A DNA stretch of 64,000 bases from Oceanobacillus oncorhynchi (GTDB taxonomy: Bacteria; Bacillota; Bacilli; Bacillales; Amphibacillaceae). A program made the position numbers and the translations under genes. Position 1 is the first letter of the stretch; each line of letters opens with the position of its first letter. The notes beneath the pieces are model-generated. The model was given only the letters and a program-made list of their open reading frames with translations. It made no database searches and was not told the origin of the DNA. The DNA lies in the NCBI RefSeq assembly GCF_000821065.1, contig NZ_CDGG01000001.1:3224001-3288000 (forward strand), written 5' to 3'. Positions 17,696 through 24,935 of this stretch are shown here, piece after piece.

Positions 17696-18175
17696 GTGAA
17701 CAGAATATTAACGATGGAGGTAATCGTCGGCCTTGGAAACTACTATTCAACAATGGAAGATTTAGACGGCGTACCGAATTTATTTAATTTATATCGTGTG
17801 TTTTACGAACAAACATCAGACATAGAAGGTGCGAAAGCGTACATAAAGCAGCGTTTAGAACACAAGGGTTCTGTGATATTTATGGTGAGAGATCATCAAA
17901 TGTATGTCGGATTTACCCAGCTTTATCCGACATTCTCATCCATATCTATGAAAAAAGCATGGATACTAAATGATTTGTATGTAGATGCAGAAGCAAGGAA
18001 TCAGGGAATAGGAGAAAAGCTTTTAAATAAAGCAAAGGATCTTGCTATGGAAACAGATGCGAAAAGCATTGTTTTGGAAACAGTACCGGATAATACTGCT
18101 TCTCAGGGATTACATGAAAAGAATGGATATATCCGGGATTCACAATTTTATCATTATGAATTAAATTTAAGTTAA
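17696..18175 (+). CDS. GNAT-family N-acetyltransferase
   Basis: About 150 aa acetyltransferase. The acetyl-CoA site is LNDLYVDAEARNQGIGEKLL (about 96-115) and the C-terminal ENGYIRDSQFYHYEL block fits the family. The first residues look wrong for the family: a GTG abutting the previous stop has no ribosome site. GGAGG near 17715 followed by TTGGAAACT (another frame, METTIQQ...) suggests the real N-terminus is in a different frame and joined here by a 1-2 base indel near 17750. The gene may therefore be damaged. Confidence 0.7.
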   Translation: MNRILTMEVIVGLGNYYSTMEDLDGVPNLFNLYRVFYEQTSDIEGAKAYIKQRLEHKGSVIFMVRDHQMYVGFTQLYPTFSSISMKKAWILNDLYVDAEARNQGIGEKLLNKAKDLAMETDAKSIVLETVPDNTASQGLHEKNGYIRDSQFYHYELNLS

Positions 18176-18219
18176 TCGCTGTTTGGATGCGTATTTGATT
18201 AAAGGGAGGACTCTATATC

Positions 18220-18468
18220 TTAGTAAATATAATTGGAATAAGCTCATTCATTATTATCTTAGGCATGGCTATTACACATACTTCTTTCAGTAAGGTTGTA
18301 GTTGTATTATTCTTTAGTTCTTTAGCTCTGTTTATCGCGAGGCTAACGATGGAAAAGGAAAGCCTGCTGCATGCTTTTATGGATTCGTTTGGCTTATTTT
18401 CTTTGATTGCTTTTATCGTGATTGTTATCAATTACTTTCGAAATCGTTCTGTTCATAATGAAACTTAA
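18220..18468 (+). CDS. Small two-helix membrane protein
   Basis: About 82 aa with two hydrophobic segments (IIGISSFIIILGMAI and FSLIAFIVIVINYF) and a short basic tail. GGGAGG (18204-18209) faces TTA at 18220, an unusual start; the first conventional start is ATG at 18265, which would cut the first helix. TTA may be a mutated TTG. Function unknown. Confidence 0.4.
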   Translation, partial: LVNIIGISSFIIILGMAITHTSFSKVVVVLFFSSLALFIARLTMEKESLLHAFMDSFGLFSLIAFIVIVINYFRNRSVHNET

Positions 18469-18518
18469 TGAATCATATAATTAAAGGGAATAAAATCATA
18501 TTAATTACAATCCGGCTA

Positions 18519-18550
18519 ATAAATAAGCTCTCTAAAAAGGGCTTATTTAT
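18519..18550. terminator. Hairpin terminator
   Basis: Perfect 10-bp stem ATAAATAAGC / GCTTATTTAT with a 12-base loop, downstream of the small membrane gene. The T-run is weak. Confidence 0.5.
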
Positions 18551-18999
18551 GCTTTGCTGGGAGTTTTAGAAGTATCCTATAGAGCATTAGCATTTAAACA
18601 ACTACTAGTTTACTAAAGTGATATACAGCAAGTGAATCAGCGTGAGAAATAAGCAATGGAATTATGTTATAATAAGTGCGAATATTGCATAAGAATGAAC
18701 TTAAATAATAAGATGGCAAAATGAAATGCCACCCTACCAAAACTGGGCAAGTCATTGAAGTAGGCTTCAAATCTTTTTAAGACTGTTTATTCTTAAATGT
18801 GGGAAAAGCAATCGAATTTTGGTCATTTACAATACCTTGGTAGTACCAATGGGCAGACAATCGTGACTTTTAGTATGAATAGCACTTGTTATGTTTGGCT
18901 TGTCTGTTTGTAGAATGAACTTTTGAAACAAAATTACAGGAAAAAGCGATTGGAACAAACTTGTTGATCCTGCGCTAGATTCCACTTAGGAGAATAAAA
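18551..18999. other. Intergenic region, no gene seen
   Basis: About 450 bases. Short open frames exist but have no ribosome site, hydrophobic signature or recognisable motif. The ribosome site of the next gene (TTAGGAG) lies at its right end. Confidence 0.5.
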
Positions 19000-19638
19000 A
19001 TGAGAGAAGAAGAAAAAATCTTTAAAGGTACCCTTTTTTCACCTGGAGAACCGGATTTAAAAAAAATAAAGCTGAGAACTCATAACCTATGCTTCGAATA
19101 TAACCGCACGTTCGAAGATGAAACGGAAAAGAGACAAGCACTCATTTCAAATATTTTCCATGAAATTGGAGAGAACAGCCGTCTGCAAGGTCCTATTTAT
19201 ATTCACTACGGAAAACATACAAAGATTGGTAATCATTTTTTTGCAAATTTTAATTTAACCATTCAAGATGATGCAGAGGTGGTTATTGGCAATCATTGTG
19301 ATTTTGGTCCAAATGTGACGATCGTTACGCCTGTACATCCAATGCTTCCAGATGAACGCCGCGCCATTATGGATAAAGACGGTGTGCCTAAGCATATGTG
19401 TTATGCGAAACCGGTTAAAATTGGTAATGATTGCTGGCTTGGAGCAAATGTGGTTGTTTGTCCGGGAGTAACAATCGGGGATAATTGCGTAATTGGGGCA
19501 GGAAGTGTTGTTGTGAAGAACATTCCAAGCAATACCTTTGCGGCTGGCAACCCATGCAGAGTGATTAGAGAAATTACGGAACTGGACAGCATGAAACATA
19601 AGCCGGAAATTTTGGACGATAATAGAATTATAGAATAA
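19000..19638 (+). CDS. Maltose/galactoside O-acetyltransferase-like hexapeptide protein
   Basis: 212 aa left-handed beta-helix acetyltransferase. An N-terminal helical region (residues 1-65) is followed by hexapeptide repeats ([IV]G-containing, about 70-180). The catalytic histidine is in TPVHPM near residue 110, and NPCRVIREI at the end is typical of the LacA/Maa group. It would acetylate a sugar or related hydroxyl with acetyl-CoA. ATG follows AGGAG. Confidence 0.85.
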   Translation: MREEEKIFKGTLFSPGEPDLKKIKLRTHNLCFEYNRTFEDETEKRQALISNIFHEIGENSRLQGPIYIHYGKHTKIGNHFFANFNLTIQDDAEVVIGNHCDFGPNVTIVTPVHPMLPDERRAIMDKDGVPKHMCYAKPVKIGNDCWLGANVVVCPGVTIGDNCVIGAGSVVVKNIPSNTFAAGNPCRVIREITELDSMKHKPEILDDNRIIE

Positions 19639-19812
19639 AAATATTTCGGACTATGAAAGGCCTTACAGATTCCCGTTTAATACTGCGGGGCAAACGTAAT
19701 TGGCGTAGTGGTTGTAATCAAGTTTTAAGAAAATATTCTACTCACTAAAGTAATTAATGGGCTATATTTTGAGTGAGAATAGAATCGTATTCGTACAATT
19801 TGACTTGAGTTG

Positions 19813-19860
19813 AGGGCTGTTACATAATCAGGTAATTGATTATGTAACAGCCCTTCTTTT
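19813..19860. terminator. Strong bidirectional terminator
   Basis: Perfect 18-bp stem (19813-19830 with 19837-19854), 6-base loop and TCTTTT tail. It lies between the convergent acetyltransferase and MFS genes. Confidence 0.88.
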
Positions 19861-19932
19861 ATCAAAATAAAAAAGGAATCTATTTGAAAAACACCTGCAT
19901 ATCTTGAAAGCTTATATTTCCAGGTGGCGGCT

Positions 19933-21300
19933 TTATTCATGCATTCCGGATTTTTGATTGTTCAGTTTGTATGCAAATGCTAAGTATAGAAAAGCAAAGA
20001 ATGAGATAAATATAATCACTACTAGAAAGTAAAGAATGGTCGTTGTATTTGCCAGTATATCCAATATAATTGAAACACTTACTACACCAAAAATACTGCC
20101 AATTTGACGTGCAAGGTTTACTAATGAAGAAATTTCATTATGATATTTTTCTCCCGTTGATAAAAAAGCTGCATTCATTAATACGGGAGCTATAGCTCCA
20201 GAAAAACCGAAAAGAATAAAACTAATTAAAATAAAAACAGAGTATGCTGCTATTGTGAAGTAGGTAAACAAAAATATACTGCCTGCAATAATAGCCAATA
20301 AGCATAGCTGCTGAGTCCATTTTTGTCCTAATTTATTGACCAGAACAGGTGACAAAAATGAGGATATTAGCATACCGGAAACCGTTAAGGGCAAAAATTT
20401 CACACCCGTCTCAAGCGAAGACAAAAATAAATGTTCCTGAAAATGAATAGAAAGGAAATACATCACTCCATAGATTGAAAAATTATAAGTAAATCCATTT
20501 ATTAAGCTGGCAACATTCTGTTTTGTGAATAGTTGCCGCTCTATTACTTGTGTCTGATTATTTCTAAACTTGATACTATATGCATATCCAAAAATTAGTA
20601 AAGTGATTCCTCCTAAAGTAAATAACAGCGGTAACTGATAGATTACTTTATATTCCTGTATCATAAATACGAAAATTAAGATAAACAATGCAACCAGCAC
20701 CTGTTCCTTGAAAAACATCGGAATTTTTTCTTTTTCTGTATCCTTGATTGCAGCAAGTCCAGTCCAGATGACAATTAAAGAAAAAGGAATATTGATAAGA
20801 AAGGTGCTTTGCCAACCCCACAATTCATTTAAAAAACCACCAACCATCGGCGAAAAGGCAAATGCGATGCCTGATGTTCCGGACCATATACCAAAGGCAG
20901 TCGCTCTTTTTTTTGGCTCTGTTACTGTCGATGATAAGAGCTTTGTTGCAATAGGTGCAAACATAGCTGCACCAACTCCTTGAATAATCCTAGAGATTAC
21001 CAATTGTTCATAAGTGTTAGAGAAACCACAGAATAGCGAACCAACCATAAAGATTGAAATCCCCGTGATAAAGGCATTTCTTGCACCTATTCGTTTACTG
21101 AACCTGGCAAAAAATAGGATGAACGAAGCAAATACCAATACATAGCTATTTACGACCCAAGAGGTTTGTAAATTGCTTAAATATAATTGTTCTCTCAAAG
21201 GTGGAATAATTATATTTACGATATTTGTATCTAGAATAATTAAGAAAGATCCGATGCAAATACTGATTAAGCTTATTGTTTCTCGACGTGTGTATTTCAT
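19933..21300 (-). CDS. MFS drug-type efflux transporter (DHA2-like)
   Basis: 455 aa with about 14 hydrophobic segments. Motif A-like region FFARFSKRIGARNAF (about 58) and the motif C-like segment GSGIAFAFSPMVGG (GTSGIAFAFSPMVGGF, about 143) mark an exporter. ATG at 21300 follows AAGGTG; the GTG at 21309 lies inside that ribosome site. It is divergent from an ArsR-type gene at 21390 with two operator copies between them, so it is probably induced by the compound it exports. Confidence 0.88.
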   Translation of the reverse strand: MKYTRRETISLISICIGSFLIILDTNIVNIIIPPLREQLYLSNLQTSWVVNSYVLVFASFILFFARFSKRIGARNAFITGISIFMVGSLFCGFSNTYEQLVISRIIQGVGAAMFAPIATKLLSSTVTEPKKRATAFGIWSGTSGIAFAFSPMVGGFLNELWGWQSTFLINIPFSLIVIWTGLAAIKDTEKEKIPMFFKEQVLVALFILIFVFMIQEYKVIYQLPLLFTLGGITLLIFGYAYSIKFRNNQTQVIERQLFTKQNVASLINGFTYNFSIYGVMYFLSIHFQEHLFLSSLETGVKFLPLTVSGMLISSFLSPVLVNKLGQKWTQQLCLLAIIAGSIFLFTYFTIAAYSVFILISFILFGFSGAIAPVLMNAAFLSTGEKYHNEISSLVNLARQIGSIFGVVSVSIILDILANTTTILYFLVVIIFISFFAFLYLAFAYKLNNQKSGMHE

Positions 21301-21312
21301 AAAAATCACCTT

Positions 21313-21361
21313 ATTTCAATTTTTTTTGAACTGTAACTATTATTTCAAAAAAAATTGAAAT
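21313..21361. promoter_or_regulatory. Paired palindromic operator for the ArsR-type regulator
   Basis: Two 20-base sites, 21313-21332 (ATTTCAATTTTTTTTGAACT) and 21342-21361 (ATTTCAAAAAAAATTGAAAT), are near-exact reverse complements of each other and each is a TTTCAA-N6-TTGAA dyad. Centres are 29 bp apart. The second covers the -35 box of the regulator gene, the first adjoins the MFS ribosome site. Confidence 0.75.
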
Positions 21362-21383
21362 GTCAAGAGGGAAATGTTATAAT
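21355..21383 (+). promoter_or_regulatory. Sigma-A promoter of the ArsR-type gene, apparently leaderless
   Basis: TTGAAA (21355-21360), 17-bp spacer, TATAAT (21378-21383). Transcription should start at about 21389-21391, that is at the ATG of the gene (21390), which also lacks a ribosome binding site. Confidence 0.7.
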
Positions 21384-21389
21384 AAAATT

Positions 21390-21722
21390 ATGAAAAATAC
21401 TCATGTTACTGATATTTTTAAGGTACTTCAGGATCCAATTAGAATTCGAATTATTGAGATGTTGCGATTTGATCAAGGAAGGAGGGAGTTTTTTCCGGAT
21501 TCATCTGAAGCAGAAGGTGGCTTTTGTCCAATGGATATCCTGACGATTTTGCAGGAAGAAGGGATCCATATTTCTAATACCAAATTGTCTTACCATCTCA
21601 AGGAAATGAAAAATACTCATGTTATTTACTTAGTCAAGGAGGGGAAACGTAATTTTTATCTGTTTAATAAAGATAGACTGGAAATGATTCAATCCTGGAT
21701 AAATTTTATATTAAAAGGATAA
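21390..21722 (+). CDS. ArsR-family winged helix regulator
   Basis: 110 aa. DNA-binding helices are visible in VLQDPIRIRIIEMLR (about 10-24) and ISNTKLSYHLKEMKNTHVI (about 60-78), followed by the beta-hairpin wing (KEGKRNFYLF). No metal-binding CxC pair is present in helix 3, so a metal sensor role is unlikely. ATG at 21390 is chosen over the upstream ATG at 21360 because the latter lies inside the operator and -35 box. It likely represses itself and the divergent MFS gene. Confidence 0.85.
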   Translation: MKNTHVTDIFKVLQDPIRIRIIEMLRFDQGRREFFPDSSEAEGGFCPMDILTILQEEGIHISNTKLSYHLKEMKNTHVIYLVKEGKRNFYLFNKDRLEMIQSWINFILKG

Positions 21723-21810
21723 CCACGCATCAATTATTAAAATTAAAAATGTTAAACATTTTATTTTTAACAGGGATAATGAGTGGGTTCTTTAAGGCTA
21801 AATGAATAAA

Positions 21811-21847
21811 GAAAACTCTTTCCCATGAAAGCGGAGAAAGAGTTTTC
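21811..21847. terminator. Bidirectional terminator between convergent genes
   Basis: Perfect 12-bp stem GAAAACTCTTTC (21811-21822) with its complement at 21836-21847. Confidence 0.7.
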
Positions 21848-21908
21848 GATTGATAATAGTTATAACAAATCCGTATTCTTTTTAACCTGCAGCAATCACA
21901 TTAAATTC

Positions 21909-23090
21909 TCACACCTTCCGATACCGCCGCATACCCAAAATATTCAACGTTACAAAAACAACAATAAATAAAAACAAAATAGAGAGGGGAGCCAGAATCT
22001 CTCCAAATGTAAATCCTTTTAAAACAACATCGATCATCGCATTTCCTGCATAGTACAAAGGCATAATCGGCGCAATCCATTGCAGCCATGTTTCCATAGT
22101 ATCTACATTCAGCATTCCAGAGAAGAATATCTGCGGAATAATAACGAGCGGGATGAATTGAATCATCTGGAATTCACTGCTGACAAAGGTAGATAATAAA
22201 AGGCCAAGTCCAAGGGCAACGAAGCTTAAGAAAATATTAATAATAAACATATTGCTGATGGAACCGGCGATTTCCATATCTAATATATATACAGAATATA
22301 GGATGATAATCGCTGTCTGCAGAATAGCAAAAATCCCATAGCCGAATAAATAACCAAATACAATCTCAGATTTTCTGATTGGCGTGGATAATAGTTTCTC
22401 CAATGTACCGCTGCTTCTTTCTTTTAACATTGACATGCCGGCGATTAAAAAAACAAAAAAGAATACAAAGAAGCTGACTAAAATGGGATTTAAAATTTCA
22501 AAAAAGGTATTGCTTTCATCGCCATAGATATATTCTACAGAAATCGGATCATTATCCATATCGATTTCAGAATCGATGTCTGTATTGATATTCGTGTCCA
22601 TATTTATATCCATGTTCTCTGCGACCTCAGGAGGTAGCTGCTCCATCATTTCTTCTACGCCTGCTGACATATCTTCCATATTACTTATCATGTTATCGAT
22701 ATTATCCGAAAGATCATTTAAATTTGTTTCCATTACAGCCTGTGAGCTTCCCTGAATAGCAGGACCCTCATCCATCGGGTTATCATTCAGAATGGTCAAT
22801 GTCCAATTCCCATCCTTTTCCTCTAAAACACCGCTGGCATTTCCTTCTTCCAGATAAGATTGTATATCCATCTCGTTTTCCTGTTTTACGATGATATCAT
22901 TATCTTCTAAAATATCGATTACCTCATCATTGACATTAACTGCAGCGATGGTTACCTCGTCATCCGGATCTGGAAAAATATAATTCAATAGCGTAATGAC
23001 AAAAATAGGAGCCAGAAATAATAATGCAAGCGTACGTTTATCACGTAGAACCTGTTTGCAAATTCGTTTAATCAGCTGAAGCATTCGCAT
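21909..23090 (-). CDS. ABC-2 type exporter permease with large extracytoplasmic loop
   Basis: 393 aa. One N-terminal helix (residues about 18-35), an extracytoplasmic domain of about 170 residues, then five or six helices from about residue 205, the usual plan of YhgE/YhaP or NatB-like ABC-2 permeases. The outer domain ends in an unusual stretch rich in Asp, Met, Ile and Asn (about 150-185, NMDINMDTNINTDIDSEID) that could bind cations. It overlaps the ATPase gene by 23 bases. Confidence 0.87.
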   Translation of the reverse strand: MRMLQLIKRICKQVLRDKRTLALLFLAPIFVITLLNYIFPDPDDEVTIAAVNVNDEVIDILEDNDIIVKQENEMDIQSYLEEGNASGVLEEKDGNWTLTILNDNPMDEGPAIQGSSQAVMETNLNDLSDNIDNMISNMEDMSAGVEEMMEQLPPEVAENMDINMDTNINTDIDSEIDMDNDPISVEYIYGDESNTFFEILNPILVSFFVFFFVFLIAGMSMLKERSSGTLEKLLSTPIRKSEIVFGYLFGYGIFAILQTAIIILYSVYILDMEIAGSISNMFIINIFLSFVALGLGLLLSTFVSSEFQMIQFIPLVIIPQIFFSGMLNVDTMETWLQWIAPIMPLYYAGNAMIDVVLKGFTFGEILAPLSILFLFIVVFVTLNILGMRRYRKV

Positions 23091-23790
23091 ATTCGATTTC
23101 CTCCAATTTTAAAAAGACTTGGTCAATATCGCTGACGCCAAAGTTCTCTAATATTTCCTGCGGCGTACCGCTTGCTGCAATTCCTTTATTTTTCATTAAT
23201 AACAGCTGGTCACATTTCATGGCTTCATCCATAATGTGGGTCGTAATTAACAGCGTACTTTCCTTTTTCAAATCATGCAGTTGATCCCAGATATTTAATT
23301 TAAGCACGGGATCAATCCCGACCGTAGGCTCATCTAAAATCAAATACTCAGGCTGATTAATTAAAGCAATCGCAAGTGATAAGCGGCGTTTCATTCCGCC
23401 AGAGTAGTGGGCTACCAATTTATTTTTATCCTGTTCAAGCTGGACGAGATTCAGTGTGGACTGAACTGCCTTATTGGATATTTTCCTCCCGTACATATGA
23501 GCAAAAAATTGAATGTTTTCCAAACCGGTTAAATCATGGTATAGCGAATCACTTTGCGCCATATAGCCGATTTTGTTTAAAAGTTTACGGTTGGGAACCG
23601 CTGTATCATCGATTTGGATAGAACCAGTATCGTATTTTTCCATTCCCATCAAGCATTTAATCAATGTCGTTTTCCCTGTACCTGAAGGACCAATCAATCC
23701 GGTGATTTGATTGGCGCTAATATCTATGGAGACATCTTGCAGAATCGTTTGTTTTCCAAAGCTCTTGGACATATTGGATAATTGCATCAT
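23068..23790 (-). CDS. ABC transporter ATP-binding protein
   Basis: 240 aa ATPase. Walker A GPSGTGKTT near residue 33, signature YSGGMKRR near 130, Walker B YLILDEP near 150 and switch histidine in TTH near 185. The signature type and the partner suggest a drug or antibiotic exporter of the DrrA/NatA sort. ATG at 23790 is preferred, with AAAGGTG about 10 bases upstream. Transcribed from a promoter that carries a TetR-like dyad at 23816. Confidence 0.9.
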   Translation of the reverse strand: MMQLSNMSKSFGKQTILQDVSIDISANQITGLIGPSGTGKTTLIKCLMGMEKYDTGSIQIDDTAVPNRKLLNKIGYMAQSDSLYHDLTGLENIQFFAHMYGRKISNKAVQSTLNLVQLEQDKNKLVAHYSGGMKRRLSLAIALINQPEYLILDEPTVGIDPVLKLNIWDQLHDLKKESTLLITTHIMDEAMKCDQLLLMKNKGIAASGTPQEILENFGVSDIDQVFLKLEEIEYANASAD

Positions 23791-23815
23791 AAAACACAAC
23801 ACCTTTCATATAAAA

Positions 23816-23835
23816 GTGAGTACTCACTCATTATA
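23816..23835 (-). promoter_or_regulatory. TetR-like operator next to a -10 box
   Basis: The perfect palindrome GTGAGTACTCAC (23816-23827) lies immediately downstream of TATAAT on the minus strand (23830-23835), that is at the expected start of transcription of the ABC operon. This is a common TetR-family target shape. No TetR gene is present in the window, so the regulator would be elsewhere. No good -35 box at ideal distance was found. Confidence 0.5.
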
Positions 23836-24152
23836 ATATCAGAGTAAGGCTATGATGACAAGAATCTTTTTGGAGAAACTGCTTGGGTTTACGATAAAAA
23901 ATGATTGCAACAAATACAAAGTTTATCGGATCGCTATTTTGTCGCTTCTCTGAAAGTGGCAATGGCTGGTTTGCTTATAATCCATTTTTTGTGTATCTTT
24001 TTTATTGAAAGGGCTGATAGGATAAACATAAGCTACTGTTGGTGTTTCATTCCTTATCGCTTTTCTGACAGATGTATAAATAGAGGGTTATGGAAATACT
24101 ATCGGAGAAAGAGAGCAGTTTTTCGTTTCCCGATATATAGACCGGAGGCAAA
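23836..24152. other. Intergenic region, no gene supported
   Basis: About 315 bases. Open frames here (for example 23905-24156 plus) have atypical composition and no ribosome site, so none is called. The right end holds CCGGAGG, the ribosome site of the next gene. Confidence 0.5.
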
Positions 24153-24815
24153 ATGATGAAAGTACGAATCGAATATACCTATCAGACACCCAAAGGGGTT
24201 ACTGCAGCTTTTACTTCTGAGGACATGGAGGCATCAAAAGCGTTATTCATCGTTGAAGATATAAGGAAAATGGGACGTATGAAAAATGTCGTATTCGTCG
24301 ATTCTCATGAGCATACATGGAGTTTAAAAGAATTACGTAAGCAGATGGAAGAAATTCAAACAGAACCGCATGATATAACTGTTTATTTTGATGGGGGATT
24401 TGACCTCGAAACAAGCCATTCCGGTTTGGGCTGTGCCATCTATTATCAACAGAATAATACCTTTTACCGTTTACGAAAAAATGCAATGGTGGAAGAACTT
24501 TGTTCGAATAATGAAGCAGAATATGCTGCATTGCACTTGGCACTGGTGGAATTGGAGAGACTGGATGTCCATCATCTGCCTGTCTCTTTCTATGGCGACT
24601 CCCAGGTTGTTGTGAATCAATTAATGGGAGAGTGGCCTTGTTATGAGGAAGAATTAACAAAATGGGCAGATCGAATTGAAAATAAAATGAATCAATTGGG
24701 AGTTATCCCGGAGTATAAGCACATTTCACGTAAAAAGAATCGGGAAGCGGATCGATTGGCTGGTCAGGCATTGAAAGGGATGGAAATAACAAGCAAAAAA
24801 GAACTAGCGGAGTGA
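24153..24815 (+). CDS. RNase H-like domain protein (YpeP-like)
   Basis: 220 aa. An N-terminal region of about 70 residues with its own alpha/beta pattern precedes an RNase HI domain. The acidic catalytic set is visible: Asp in TVYFDGG (about 78), Glu in SNNEAEYAA (about 120), Asp in FYGDSQ (about 147) and Asp in NREADRLA (about 195). So the active site is complete. It resembles the two-domain RNase H-like proteins of Bacillus. ATGATG start after GGAGG. Confidence 0.85.
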   Translation: MMKVRIEYTYQTPKGVTAAFTSEDMEASKALFIVEDIRKMGRMKNVVFVDSHEHTWSLKELRKQMEEIQTEPHDITVYFDGGFDLETSHSGLGCAIYYQQNNTFYRLRKNAMVEELCSNNEAEYAALHLALVELERLDVHHLPVSFYGDSQVVVNQLMGEWPCYEEELTKWADRIENKMNQLGVIPEYKHISRKKNREADRLAGQALKGMEITSKKELAE

Positions 24816-24902
24816 GGCAGGGAAGGGATTCTCTGCTTCTTTTGCATGTTAACGTCATTTGACTCCATACAGCTTGCATGATGACAAGCAGCTAATAACA
24901 TT

Positions 24903-24931
24903 AAAAAGACAAGGATTATCCCTGTCTTTTT
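24903..24931. terminator. Bidirectional terminator
   Basis: Stem AAAAAGACAAGG / CCCTGTCTTTTT with one mismatch around a short loop, A-rich on one side and T-rich on the other. Serves the RNase H-like gene and the opposing ATPase pseudogene. Confidence 0.7.
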
Positions 24932-24935
24932 GTCG

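Noticed and set aside
23905-24156. 83-codon frame before the RNase H-like gene
   Set aside because: Unusual composition, no ribosome site, no recognisable domain.
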